Shown: positions 1 to 8,795, counted from the stretch's first letter. The stretch: DNA of 64,000 nucleotides from Pyrinomonadaceae bacterium (GCA_017983495.1 JAGOBH010000002.1:558001-622000); one strand, 5' to 3'. Notes: a model not told the origin generated them from the letters alone. Made by a program: numbers and translations.

Positions 1-732
1 GGAAAGCTCGATGACCTTCGTGAGTTATGCTCCGACGTCGTAATTATAACGACGCCGGATCAGTCGATCGGCGACACCGCCGCTTTGATAGCCGCAAGGC
101 TCCGGCCGGGTACGATCGTGCTTCATACAAGCGGAGCCCTATCATCGACCGTTCTTTCCACAGTTTCTGACTCAGGCTGCCGGGTTGGGTCGATCCATCC
201 ACTGATCTCCATCAGCACGCCCGAACTTGGACCGGAAAGGGTGAAGGGTGCCTACTTTTGTATCGAGGGCGATTCCGAAGCCGTCGCTCTCGCCGAAATG
301 ATCGCCCACGATTTGGGCGGTGTCCCATTTAAGATCGACACCGCGAAAAAGCCGCTCTACCATGCGGCAGCAGTCATGGCGAGCGGGCACATCGTCGCCC
401 AGTTTGACGCCGCTACCGAACTGATGACACTGGCTGGTCCGAACCCGGAATTTGCCCGCAAACTGCTCCTGCCTCTGATCGAAAGTACGGTTAAGAATCT
501 AAGCATCAACGATAATGCACGAGCACTGACTGGAACATTCGCAAGGGCGGACTTGGCAACGTTTGAGAAGCATATTGAGGCTATAAGGGCCGAAGCATCC
601 GAGAAGATAATGGAACTTTATTTGGCCCTGGGCGAAAGGTCGCTCGACATTGCGTTGCTTCAAGGTGCCGATCCGACGAGGGTAGAAGAGATCAGAAAGA
701 GAATATTTCTGGCTAAATCCGGAGCCAAGTGA
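1..732 (+). CDS. Rossmann-like / DUF2520 domain protein (5' end outside window)
   Basis: The reading frame is open from base 1, so the gene starts upstream and its N-terminal Rossmann beta-alpha units are missing. The visible part begins near a strand-end signature (VVIITTPD) typical of NAD(P)-binding folds. It continues with LHTSG, a conserved 'IHPL' segment, and a C-terminal helical domain carrying YHAAAVMASGH and ALTGTFARAD, which is the DUF2520 pattern. Members resemble 6-phosphogluconate/ketopantoate reductase folds, but their substrate is not established; some are loosely annotated as oxidoreductases. The stop at 730-732 is 30 bases before the fur-type gene, so the two may be co-transcribed. 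Family assignment is firm; function is unknown. Confidence 0.85.
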   Translation, partial: GKLDDLRELCSDVVIITTPDQSIGDTAALIAARLRPGTIVLHTSGALSSTVLSTVSDSGCRVGSIHPLISISTPELGPERVKGAYFCIEGDSEAVALAEMIAHDLGGVPFKIDTAKKPLYHAAAVMASGHIVAQFDAATELMTLAGPNPEFARKLLLPLIESTVKNLSINDNARALTGTFARADLATFEKHIEAIRAEASEKIMELYLALGERSLDIALLQGADPTRVEEIRKRIFLAKSGAK

Positions 733-762
733 TAAGATTGCGTTAAATACTAGCTGTTACCG

Positions 763-1284
763 ATGCCGAAAAAGAAATATCTATTTGAGACGGAACGGGC
801 GATCTTCCTGGAGCATATCCAACGGCTTGGTTTGCGGAAAACCGGACAACGGGATCTGATAATGGAGACGTTTCTCAGCACGGAGGAGCATCTAACTATC
901 GAGGATCTCCATCGCCTCGTCCAGAAAAAGGATCCGACGGTAGGCCACACCACAGTCTACCGCACGCTGAAACTTTTGACCGAAGCGGGACTCGCAAGGG
1001 AAGTGCGGTTTGGCGACAACAAGACGTATTTCGAGCATCACCACGATCACGAACATCACGACCATATGATCTGCACGAGTTGCGGATTGGTCATCGAGTT
1101 TTTCTCCGAGGCTATCGAATCGCTTCAGGACAAGATGGCCGAGCAGTTCGCTTTTCTGCCGACCCACCATAGCCTCCGAATGTGGGGACTTTGCCGCGAG
1201 TGCCAAAAGCGTTCGGTAGAGGTGGCGATTGCGCCGTCCGGAGCTCAGCCACGCGTGCGTGTCCGCTCAAACGTCGGTCCGTGA
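763..1284 (+). CDS. Fur family metal-responsive transcriptional regulator
   Basis: A 173-residue protein with a winged-helix DNA-binding domain at about residues 15-85 (the segment TVGHTTVYRTLKLL is the recognition helix region) and a C-terminal metal-binding/dimerisation domain. A histidine-rich stretch at residues 91-101 leads into the first CxxC (C104, C107); a second CxxC lies at C144/C147. Together these form the structural zinc site of Fur/PerR/Zur proteins. The sequence alone does not say whether it senses iron, zinc or peroxide. Its immediate neighbour is a ferredoxin-like gene, which would fit iron control, but that is inference. The last 25 residues are basic and poorly conserved. 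The ATG at 763 is the first reasonable start. Confidence 0.92.
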   Translation: MPKKKYLFETERAIFLEHIQRLGLRKTGQRDLIMETFLSTEEHLTIEDLHRLVQKKDPTVGHTTVYRTLKLLTEAGLAREVRFGDNKTYFEHHHDHEHHDHMICTSCGLVIEFFSEAIESLQDKMAEQFAFLPTHHSLRMWGLCRECQKRSVEVAIAPSGAQPRVRVRSNVGP

Positions 1285-1300
1285 CCGCCATTGAATTTAT

Positions 1301-1927
1301 ATGGAAAGTGCTCTCATCAGATTTGAAAATGAAAATGTCGAGGGGTACGTATCGGTTGGGACTACGCTCGTAGATGCGATGCGTCAATTTGGCATATATT
1401 TTTCTCAGCCGTGCGAGCCCGGGGAGCAAATACATCACTGCTCGGTAAAAGTAAGTCTCGGGGGCGGCAATCTCTCGCCCGAGACTGAAGCAGAAGTGGA
1501 ACATATTAATACTGCCGGACGTAAAGAAGGTGAAAGGTTAGCCTGCGAGGCTGAGATAATCAGAGCCGGAGATATTACTATTATGACCGAAGCGAAGAAA
1601 GCGAAAACTGAGTCGAAAACTGAAAAGGATCCGTTCGTTGAGAGTTTTGAGGCGATGCCGCTCGAAGAGAAGATCAGCAAACTGTTACGCCTTGAGGCAG
1701 TTGCTCTGGGCGAAACGATCGAATACGTCGTAAATTCACCCTACAAGATCATTGAAAAGATCGGCGATGTTTTGGCCGAGTATGGGATGAAGATCGAAAC
1801 CGAGGCGAAGAAGGCGTCTTCCAAAGCAAAGACCGAACCCGCCGCTGCGGAAGAGCCGAAGAAGGCGGCTCCGGGTACCGGTCGAAAAGCCGCATCGCGT
1901 CCGAAACGAGCGGCTCCAAAAGAATAA
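1301..1927 (+). CDS. 2Fe-2S ferredoxin-like protein with Lys/Ala-rich tail, one Cys ligand missing
   Basis: Residues 1-95 follow the plant-type ferredoxin-like pattern: a beta-grasp with 'GTTLVDAMRQFGI' before the cluster loop, then 'LSPETEAE' and 'GERLAC'. The loop normally reads C-x5-C-x2-C. Here it has C38, Ile44 in place of the second cysteine, then H45, H46 and C47; the distal cysteine C82 is kept. Three cysteines plus adjacent histidines could still hold a cluster, or the domain may be structural only. Residues 105-165 look helical, and the last 40 residues are rich in Lys, Ala and Pro, like a flexible nucleic-acid- or acid-binding tail. It follows the Fur-type gene by 16 bases, so an operon is likely. 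Function unknown. Confidence 0.75.
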   Translation: MESALIRFENENVEGYVSVGTTLVDAMRQFGIYFSQPCEPGEQIHHCSVKVSLGGGNLSPETEAEVEHINTAGRKEGERLACEAEIIRAGDITIMTEAKKAKTESKTEKDPFVESFEAMPLEEKISKLLRLEAVALGETIEYVVNSPYKIIEKIGDVLAEYGMKIETEAKKASSKAKTEPAAAEEPKKAAPGTGRKAASRPKRAAPKE

Positions 1928-1996
1928 ATCCAATAACCCTTGCTCGTCGAATCCTGTTTCGGTCTATACTCTAAGTGTATCAGGACGGGCACAATA

Positions 1997-2860
1997 GTGG
2001 GCAACAAACTTACCAGAACAAACAGCTCGGCGGCTAAATACGACAAAGCACAGTACTTGCTTACCGCAAGCGTTGCCGGTGTGCTATTGCTGTTTGTCGG
2101 AATGCCGTTCTACGTGATCCTCTTCCTCGGTGCATTTTCCTATTTTTTGTTTAAGATATTCAGTTCCGAGATTCGCGGCGAGGCTCGACATATATTTGAT
2201 TTTTATTTGCGGGCGGCCGAGATATTGCGGATGGACAGCCGTCGCTGGTACGGATTCGAAATGCAGGAGACGATCAGCTTGGGCGAACGACTGATGCAGC
2301 AACAGCCATCTCCGCAGCTCGTCCAGTTTGCTCTCGGTGCTCTTTATCAAAAAATTGGCGATAATGCCTCTGCCGCAGCTCATCTCGAGGCCGTTGTTGG
2401 GCCTAACGTCATCAACGAGAGCCAGATAGTATCGCCCTCCCAAAATCTGCGTGAATACGTTCAGATGCTTCGTAAGATCGAGCGTGAACCGGCAGAAGCT
2501 CCGCAAATATCGGCAGCATTGCGTTCGCTTGAGAGATTACGGAAGATCCGCGGTTCTGAAATGCTTGCAGCTTGTCGATCGTCGTTGTCAGATAACTCTT
2601 CGGGCCAAGTCTTAACCGAGGCGGGTGACCACAGTCGTGCAACTTCATTCCTTTCTGATAGTGACAACTGTGTCACGGATGCCGATCAAATCGGCCACAG
2701 CCATCCCATGCCGTCCTTCTTTAGCTCCGAAACCACTCCGACAGGACATGCCGGGCGTGACGCCGGAAATTCAACGCAAAGTCACCCATCGGGCTACCAC
2801 AGCGATCGGAAATCGATCTCTGAAGTGCTGCAAGATATTTACGACGACAAGGTGCAGTAA
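1997..2860 (+). CDS. Membrane-anchored protein of unknown function
   Basis: A hydrophobic hairpin of two membrane segments (about residues 22-60 from the GTG start) is followed by a soluble, mostly helical region. That region contains a TPR-like stretch (LVQFALGALYQKIGDNASAAAHLEAVV), which suggests a cytoplasmic scaffold. The last 90 residues are Ser/His/Pro-rich and probably disordered. The frame is open back to a TTG at 1940. However, a TATACT box at 1965-1970 lies inside that extension, so the GTG at 1997 is the likelier start, with a short leader. I do not recognise a named family; the two-helix anchor and TPR-like helices are what the sequence shows. Confidence 0.65.
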   Translation: MGNKLTRTNSSAAKYDKAQYLLTASVAGVLLLFVGMPFYVILFLGAFSYFLFKIFSSEIRGEARHIFDFYLRAAEILRMDSRRWYGFEMQETISLGERLMQQQPSPQLVQFALGALYQKIGDNASAAAHLEAVVGPNVINESQIVSPSQNLREYVQMLRKIEREPAEAPQISAALRSLERLRKIRGSEMLAACRSSLSDNSSGQVLTEAGDHSRATSFLSDSDNCVTDADQIGHSHPMPSFFSSETTPTGHAGRDAGNSTQSHPSGYHSDRKSISEVLQDIYDDKVQ

Positions 2861-2875
2861 GACCATTCGCTCGGA

Positions 2876-4393
2876 TCACGAGCCCAGTCCAAAAAACTTT
2901 CTGATCGACTGAATTACGCCCTTCGACTTTTCGACGGACACGCTGTCAGTCGCCTTCGATGCCTCCACAAGCCCGGATTTTCGCTTGTCCATTATTTCGC
3001 TGATGGTTAGAACGAGGTCGGGATTGATCTCGAGTACCGGTTTCAGGGCATTCTTTCCAATACGGAGCACTTCGGTCTCCTCCACCGCGACCACAGTTGC
3101 CGTCCGGTTTTCTCCGGTCAAAAGGCTCATTTCACCAAAGAAATCATTTTCGGAAAGCGTGCCGACAACCTTCGGCCCATCCGGTTCGGGGATCTGAACG
3201 TTTACCTTTCCGCGAACGATCACGAACATCGAGTTTCCTTCCTGGCCCTTGCGAACGATGTTTTCGCCGGGTGCGTAAATTCGGGTGGTCGCCGCCGCCG
3301 CAAGTTTCCCATGTTCCTCATCCGAAAGCGGTGCAAATATCGGTACGCGGCTTAGGCGTTCGGCGTTAGTGTCGACCTTTTCCTCGAAGGAAACGCCTTC
3401 GAGCTTTTCCTCGATATGGATCGTTCGGGTCGGGTACGCGAATGCCACCTTCTCGCGCTGGAAGGCGTACCAGATATTTCGGCGTATCAAGGCGTCAGTG
3501 TCATGTAACCGGGTGTAATCGTCGAGCCAATACTTAACTTCCCAGTCAATACCATGATCACCCAAATTGCGTATTCTAACGATCGGTCTCATTTTCGGTG
3601 AAACGTTGTCGGCCTGCCTTATTGCCTCGCGCACCAACTGCTCCGTTTTGGCGGGGGAAGCTGTGTACAGCGTATTAAAAAAAACTAGAGTGGCGTTTAG
3701 GTTATCTTTGGGGGCAACCTCGATCGATTCTTTACCCAAAACCGCATTGCTAATTACCAGCAGCTTATTTTGGAATGTGCGGATCTTTACACCCCGCCAG
3801 GAAACACTTTCGACTACGCCCATACCGCGATTTGGTATGGTGATAACATCACCGACTTGAAACGGCTGGTCGGCCTGCAACGCAATTCCCGCAAACAGAT
3901 TGCCGAGGGTATCCTGCAACGCTAAACCGACTACGACACCGAGGATCGCCGAACCTGTAAAGATCGCACCAAGGTTGATGCCCGGATACTGTGATTGGAA
4001 AATTATAAAAAAAGCGACAATGTAAACAACGATCGAGAGGATCGTTTTCAGGAGCGAAGAGATCTCAGTTTGTCCGGATTTGCGCAGGGCCGCGAGAAAG
4101 ATCACATAGGTGATAAAACGGACGACGGTAATTACCAACACCATCCAAAGAAAGATCTTCAGGATCGATAGGAGATTTTCTATGACATTGGTGTAGGTGG
4201 CCGTGGTCATTACGGCTGCCGATTCTTCCGTAAGTTTCCATCCGTTGCCGGCAACAAAGGTGAAACCGAATTGCGGCAAAAACGAGATCTGCAGCCAGTT
4301 CTCAACAAGCGGCAATACGGTCAGGGCCACCGCGAGCAGTCCAAATACCACTACAAAACTCGTGGCCTTTTTTTGAAATTCCGATGCGGGCAT
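2876..4393 (-). CDS. MscS-type mechanosensitive channel with cyclic-nucleotide-binding domain
   Basis: 505 residues. There are N-terminal membrane helices at about 12-30, 74-102 and 112-135. The MscS pore helix and beta domain follow at about 145-250, with the characteristic GVVVGLALQDTLGNLFAGI pore segment, then the cytoplasmic alpha/beta vestibule. Residues about 350-475 form a cyclic-nucleotide-binding domain with the phosphate-binding cassette FGEMSLLTGENRTATV, which retains the Gly-Glu and the Arg that contact cAMP/cGMP. Such fusions are known as bCNG channels, which have lost much of the mechanical gating and respond to nucleotide. The gene starts 6 bases downstream of the Nramp-like gene, so the two are likely co-transcribed. 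Confidence 0.92.
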   Translation of the reverse strand: MPASEFQKKATSFVVVFGLLAVALTVLPLVENWLQISFLPQFGFTFVAGNGWKLTEESAAVMTTATYTNVIENLLSILKIFLWMVLVITVVRFITYVIFLAALRKSGQTEISSLLKTILSIVVYIVAFFIIFQSQYPGINLGAIFTGSAILGVVVGLALQDTLGNLFAGIALQADQPFQVGDVITIPNRGMGVVESVSWRGVKIRTFQNKLLVISNAVLGKESIEVAPKDNLNATLVFFNTLYTASPAKTEQLVREAIRQADNVSPKMRPIVRIRNLGDHGIDWEVKYWLDDYTRLHDTDALIRRNIWYAFQREKVAFAYPTRTIHIEEKLEGVSFEEKVDTNAERLSRVPIFAPLSDEEHGKLAAAATTRIYAPGENIVRKGQEGNSMFVIVRGKVNVQIPEPDGPKVVGTLSENDFFGEMSLLTGENRTATVVAVEETEVLRIGKNALKPVLEINPDLVLTISEIMDKRKSGLVEASKATDSVSVEKSKGVIQSIRKFFGLGS

Positions 4394-4399
4394 GTCGAC

Positions 4400-5707
4400 C
4401 TAAAACATATCAACTATTGTCTTTACAATCAACATTATAGACAGTATCGAAACCACCGCGGTCGTTCCGATAGCCATAACATTATGGACCAGTCGATTCT
4501 TGTGCTCGCCCATGATCTCGGCATTGTTAGCCAGTAGAACGATCGCGATCAGTATGACGGGCAGCAGCAGGCCGTTGATCGACTGCGTAAGGATCAGCAA
4601 TCTGATCTGCGGAATGCCGGGGATGAGGGCAAATAATGCTCCGACGACTATAAGCGTGGTGAAGATCCCAAGAAAGATCGGAGCCTCGCGAAAAGACCGT
4701 GAAAGGCCCTTTTCAAACCCTAGTGCCTCGCTAAGTGAATACGCAGTTGCAAGCGGCAAGACACCCATCGCTAGCATCGCCGCTCCGAAAAGGCCGATAC
4801 CGAAAAGATATTTTGCATACTGGCCGGCAAACGGTACAAAAGACTCGGCGGCAGTCGCAGCGGAATCGATGCTTGTAATGCCGTTGGCATTGAGCGTAGC
4901 TGCGGTACAGATGACGATAAATCCCGCGATCAGCACGGCAAAGGTGGTTCCGACGACGACGTCCGCACGCGCCATGTTCAGGTCTTCGACGTCCATGCGC
5001 TTTTCGACCACCGATGACTGGACGTAGACCTGCATGAACGGAGTGATCGTAGTTCCGATCAAAGCCATTATCATGAATAAATACGCCGTATCTGTTCGTA
5101 TCTCGGGTTCGATCAGGTGCTTGCCGACATCGGCCCAGTTTGGGTTCGCCAGATAGGCCGAGGCGATGTAACAGAGAAACACGAGCGACATCAATAAAAA
5201 TACTCTTTCGACACGCTTCTGGCTGCCGCGAACAACAAGCCACCAAATGAGTCCGGCTGACAGCGGTATAGTGAAGTAGCGTGGTATTCCAAACAGCTCT
5301 GACGCCTGAGCGATGCCGACAAATTCCGAGATGATGACGCCAGTATTTGCGATCAAAAGCGCCGACATCACAAAAGCCGTCCACCGAACGCCAAATTGTT
5401 CGCGTATCAGATCCGCGAGGCCCTGTCCGGTCACGACACCCATCCGGACGCACATTTCCTGTACGATCATCAGACTGATCGCCATCGGGAAAAACGCCCA
5501 CAGTAATTCATATCCGTATGCCGCCCCGACCGACGAGTAGGTTGCGATGCCGCTCGCGTCGTTTCCAGCGTTTGCTGCAATTATTCCCGGTCCGAGGATC
5601 GCGATGTATGCGAAGAGGCGGTATTCAGACAGATTTCGGCGAACGCGCTGGGGCATGCGCTGGAGTGATTGCACAAATTTTCTTTGCGAAAACCGCTTTA
5701 AGATCAT
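4400..5707 (-). CDS. Nramp family cation transporter with non-canonical metal site
   Basis: 435 residues with about eleven membrane helices and the LeuT-fold Nramp pattern. TM1 starts with GPG (39-41) as usual, but the metal-binding DPGN box reads D50-A-S-G53. In TM6 the usual Ala-x-x-Met-Pro-His reads T219-T-I-T222-P-F224. The asparagine, the soft methionine ligand and the proton-linked histidine are therefore all replaced, while the aspartate is kept. In known Nramps the methionine selects Mn2+/Fe2+ over Mg2+/Ca2+; its loss is seen in Nramp-related Mg2+ and aluminium transporters. I infer a harder-cation substrate and do not assign mntH. It is followed 6 bases later by the MscS/CNB channel. 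Confidence 0.85.
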   Translation of the reverse strand: MILKRFSQRKFVQSLQRMPQRVRRNLSEYRLFAYIAILGPGIIAANAGNDASGIATYSSVGAAYGYELLWAFFPMAISLMIVQEMCVRMGVVTGQGLADLIREQFGVRWTAFVMSALLIANTGVIISEFVGIAQASELFGIPRYFTIPLSAGLIWWLVVRGSQKRVERVFLLMSLVFLCYIASAYLANPNWADVGKHLIEPEIRTDTAYLFMIMALIGTTITPFMQVYVQSSVVEKRMDVEDLNMARADVVVGTTFAVLIAGFIVICTAATLNANGITSIDSAATAAESFVPFAGQYAKYLFGIGLFGAAMLAMGVLPLATAYSLSEALGFEKGLSRSFREAPIFLGIFTTLIVVGALFALIPGIPQIRLLILTQSINGLLLPVILIAIVLLANNAEIMGEHKNRLVHNVMAIGTTAVVSILSIMLIVKTIVDMF

Positions 5708-5832
5708 TTCTGCTACTATCGCCTTCTGTCATCTGTCGTTAGCCGTCCGGGCAAGCCCGGCGATGTTATTTGAAAAGTTGACTATACCGCTTTTGGGCGA
5801 TTTTTGGAAATTAGACGACTTGGGTCGGGGGG

Positions 5833-5861
5833 TTGGCGCAAATCCCGACTTTTGTTAGAGT
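5833..5861 (+). promoter_or_regulatory. Promoter of ggt, apparently leaderless
   Basis: TTGGCG (5833-5838), a 17-base spacer and TAGAGT (5856-5861) give a good sigma70-like promoter. The ATG of the gamma-glutamyltransferase gene is at 5868, so transcription would begin at or within a base or two of the start codon. No Shine-Dalgarno sequence precedes the ATG, which agrees with a leaderless message. Confidence 0.55.
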
Positions 5862-5867
5862 GCCTAT

Positions 5868-7604
5868 ATGAAAAAGCTGCTTTACCGTCGCTCGTACGCC
5901 GCTCTCTTTTTGGCCGCTCTGCTGTTTGCGTTCGTTCCTTTGGGAAGAACCGCGAATGCCGCTTGGCCCGAACCCGTAAGAGGGAAACATGCAATGGTCG
6001 CGTCGCAGCACGAGCTTGCATCCAAGATCGGCGCCGATGTGATGAAAAAAGGAGGTAACGCCGTTGATGCAGCTATCGCGGTTGGTCTCGCCCTTGCCGT
6101 GGTTTACCCCGAAGCAGGCAACATCGGCGGCGGCGGGTTTATGCTCATCCGGAAAAAGAGCGGCGAGGTGGTCGCAATCGACTATCGCGAAATGGCACCG
6201 GCTGCAGCCGGACGCGACATATTTGTCGATAAGGATGGAAAGCTGATCCAGGGCGAAGGGTCTTCGACGATCGGATATCGGGCGTCGGGCGTCCCGGGGA
6301 CGCTTGCTGGTTTCGAGCTAGCCTTTAAGAAGCACGGCTCCGGCAAAATTCGCTGGCGTGACCTTGTCGAGCCGGCCCGTGCTCTGGCCCAGAATGGCTA
6401 TGTTCTCTCGCATCGCCTTGCGGAACTATTTAAGGCCTATAGATCGAACCTCGCTCTTTACGAGGACAGCAACCGGATCTTTTTGAGAAATGGCAACTAT
6501 TATGTTGAGGGTGACCTTTTCAAGCAGCCGGAACTCGCGGCAACTATGAGCCGCGTCCAGACCCTCGGAGCCACTGAGTTCTACACCGGAAAGACCGCAA
6601 AGCTTATTGCCGACGACATGAAGGCACACAACGGCCTGATCACGCTCGAAGATCTAAAGAATTACAAAGCGAAAGAACGCACCGCACTTCGCGGGAACTA
6701 CCGCGGTTACGAGGTGATCACTATGCCGCCGCCAAGCTCGGGCGGGATCGTTATGCTCCAGGTGCTGAATATGCTTGAGGGCTTTGATATTCGTTCGATG
6801 GGTTACAACTCGGCGGCTAAATATCACGTTTTGGCCGAAGCGATGCGTCGGGCATTTGCCGACCGTGCGGAATTTATGGCTGACCCCGATTTTGCGAATG
6901 TCCCGGTGGCCGGCCTGATCGACAAATCATACGCTGAGAAACGCCGTGCGAGTATCGATCTTAAAAGGGCGTCTTCAAGCAAGGATATCGGACCCGGGAA
7001 ACCCGCGGGCAGTGAGCCGATGGAAACGACGCATTACACCGTCGTAGATGCTGACGGAAACGTCGTCACAAATACCTACACGATAAACGATCTATACGGC
7101 TCGGCCGTCACCGCAAAAGGCACGGGCGTTTTGCTAAACGACGAAATGGACGATTTCGCAGCACGGCCGGGTAAACCGAACATGTTTGGGCTGATCCAGG
7201 GCGAACGCAATGCGGTCCAGCCCGGTAAACGTCCACTTTCATCGATGACGCCGACTATCGTTCTTCGAAAAGACGGCTCCGTGTGGTTTGCACTCGGCGC
7301 ACGAGGCGGCCCGCGGATCATCTCGGCCGTTACTCAGAGCGTGATCAACGTCATCGATCACGATATGAACATTCAGGCCGCTATCGACGCTCCGCGCATT
7401 CACCATCAGTGGTTTCCTGACGAACTTATGTATGAGCCGTTTGGAATGTCGCCCGACACGCTTGGGATACTGGCGTCATTCGGCCACAAATTCGCGGGTA
7501 GGCCCGGATATATTGCGACGGCGACCGGGATAATGATCGACGAAAAGGGAATTCGGCTCGGAGCGATCGATTCGAGGAGCGACGGCGTAGCGGTCGGCTA
7601 TTGA
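5868..7604 (+). CDS. ggt: Gamma-glutamyltransferase (secreted, self-processing)
   Basis: 578 residues, the usual length. An N-terminal signal peptide (about residues 1-32, ending ANA) directs export. The proenzyme cleaves itself before a threonine; here the TTHYTV box puts the nucleophile at T387, close to E. coli T391. Downstream are the substrate-binding segment YTINDLYGSAV and the GKRPLSSMTPTIV box that closes the active site. The enzyme hydrolyses or transfers gamma-glutamyl groups from glutathione and related amides in the periplasm, feeding glutamate and cysteine back to the cell. The 3' end overlaps the convergent zinc-ribbon gene by 7 bases. Confidence 0.97.
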   Translation: MKKLLYRRSYAALFLAALLFAFVPLGRTANAAWPEPVRGKHAMVASQHELASKIGADVMKKGGNAVDAAIAVGLALAVVYPEAGNIGGGGFMLIRKKSGEVVAIDYREMAPAAAGRDIFVDKDGKLIQGEGSSTIGYRASGVPGTLAGFELAFKKHGSGKIRWRDLVEPARALAQNGYVLSHRLAELFKAYRSNLALYEDSNRIFLRNGNYYVEGDLFKQPELAATMSRVQTLGATEFYTGKTAKLIADDMKAHNGLITLEDLKNYKAKERTALRGNYRGYEVITMPPPSSGGIVMLQVLNMLEGFDIRSMGYNSAAKYHVLAEAMRRAFADRAEFMADPDFANVPVAGLIDKSYAEKRRASIDLKRASSSKDIGPGKPAGSEPMETTHYTVVDADGNVVTNTYTINDLYGSAVTAKGTGVLLNDEMDDFAARPGKPNMFGLIQGERNAVQPGKRPLSSMTPTIVLRKDGSVWFALGARGGPRIISAVTQSVINVIDHDMNIQAAIDAPRIHHQWFPDELMYEPFGMSPDTLGILASFGHKFAGRPGYIATATGIMIDEKGIRLGAIDSRSDGVAVGY

Positions 7605-8152
7605 TCTTTCTCGAGCAGCTTCGTGGTGCTTTCAGTGATGCTCTGCGGCTGAAGGTCGTTTGTGTCCCGCCAACTGCCCGCGGCCGGCGAAATATATGCT
7701 TGGGCGGGGATTGAGGTCGGAGGTGGCAACGCTGATTGGCCATGCATACCGTTCACCCTATGCGCTGAAGAAGATTCCATCACTTTATCTTCAAATGTTA
7801 GACTGCCGGGTTCATTTGACTCGAACATCAACGCATACGCCATTCTTAACAGGCCGCCGCAGAAAAGCAATATCGCCGCAATCGCCACGCCAAAGGGTTT
7901 GGCATTTATTGCGACGGTCAGGATCGACACGATCGGGACAACGAGGAACGTCAGAAGAAAGATAAACAGGCCTTGTTTCAAACCTCGATTTCGGGCGGTC
8001 GGCCGTTTTGATACAGCTACCTGCAAAGCCGCGGGCATGACGCCACCCGACTGAAGCAACTCTGCCGCTCCGGTAAGCAGAAACCCGCATCGCGAGCAGA
8101 AGCTCGTCTCGACGGAAATTCGCTCTTGTCCACATTGCGGGCAATACATCAA
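7598..8152 (-). CDS. Zinc-ribbon membrane protein, paralogue of the next gene
   Basis: 184 residues. The N-terminus is a double-CxxC zinc ribbon (CPQCG at 4-8, CSRCG at 18-22). A basic stretch and two membrane segments (about 70-110) follow, then a Pro/Ser linker and a conserved tail, 'WRDTNDLQPQSITESTTKLL'. The same architecture and tail occur in the adjacent gene at 8159-8710, so the pair arose by tandem duplication. Only 6 bases separate them, implying one transcript. Zinc-ribbon plus two-helix proteins of this kind are common in Acidobacteria, but their role is not known to me. The conserved tail looks like an interaction peptide. Confidence 0.8.
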   Translation of the reverse strand: MMYCPQCGQERISVETSFCSRCGFLLTGAAELLQSGGVMPAALQVAVSKRPTARNRGLKQGLFIFLLTFLVVPIVSILTVAINAKPFGVAIAAILLFCGGLLRMAYALMFESNEPGSLTFEDKVMESSSAHRVNGMHGQSALPPPTSIPAQAYISPAAGSWRDTNDLQPQSITESTTKLLEKDQ

Positions 8153-8158
8153 TTTGTC

Positions 8159-8710
8159 CTAATGGTCTTCCTTGGTCAGTAATTTTGTGGTGTTTTCGGT
8201 TACGCTCACGGGATCGAGGTCATTTGTGTCTCGCCAATTGCCCGCACGCGGAGTGTCGTACATTGACACCGGTATTGATTGCTGCGGCGGTAATGAACCA
8301 TATTGTTGTCCGGGCATTATTTGTCCAGGCATCTGAAAATTACCTTGTGCGTGCCCCATCTGAGACGCATCGATCGCCGGCGTCTGCTTTGGAAGGTACA
8401 TCAAAGAAGAGATCAGCATAATGAGGCCGCCGAAAATCCCTATGACTGCTGACGCTCCGGCCAACTCTTCGATATTAAGAATTCCCCAGAGCGGTGCCAT
8501 TATCAGGAGGAAAAACAGGCACCAGATCAGGCTGAATCCCATGCCGTTTCTCCTGGTGAACACCTTTCGCTTTTTATGCAGCTCAGCTAACTGGGGCAGG
8601 TAACCCCCGTGTGCAAGCACATCCGAAACGAGCCCAAGCGGCATTCCGCATTTTGAGCAAAATTTCGTTTCGTTCGATACCTGTTGTTGGCCGCAGCTTG
8701 GGCAGTGCAT
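8159..8710 (-). CDS. Zinc-ribbon membrane protein, first of a tandem pair
   Basis: 183 residues with the same plan as its downstream neighbour: zinc ribbon CPSCG...CSKCG at residues 3-22, two hydrophobic helices at about 60-105, a Gln/Pro/Met-rich linker, and a tail 'WRDTNDLDPVSVTENTTKLL'. Apart from the ribbon and the tail, the two paralogues have diverged strongly, so those two ends carry the conserved function. The start ATG at 8710 is immediately followed by the zinc ribbon, as in other family members. It is the first gene of a likely two-gene operon; the 85-base upstream region holds the promoter. Function unknown. Confidence 0.8.
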   Translation of the reverse strand: MHCPSCGQQQVSNETKFCSKCGMPLGLVSDVLAHGGYLPQLAELHKKRKVFTRRNGMGFSLIWCLFFLLIMAPLWGILNIEELAGASAVIGIFGGLIMLISSLMYLPKQTPAIDASQMGHAQGNFQMPGQIMPGQQYGSLPPQQSIPVSMYDTPRAGNWRDTNDLDPVSVTENTTKLLTKEDH

Positions 8711-8795
8711 TATCTGGCTCCGTTTTGATGTCGAAATAAACTAAGACTGAATCTCAAACGAATTCTGCCACGAAAAAGTTCTGAAATCAATGGTC

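Noticed and set aside
4731..5501. A 256-residue open frame in another frame of the Nramp-like gene
   Set aside because: Low-complexity, Arg-rich product typical of a shadow frame; the Nramp frame has clear membrane helices and family motifs.
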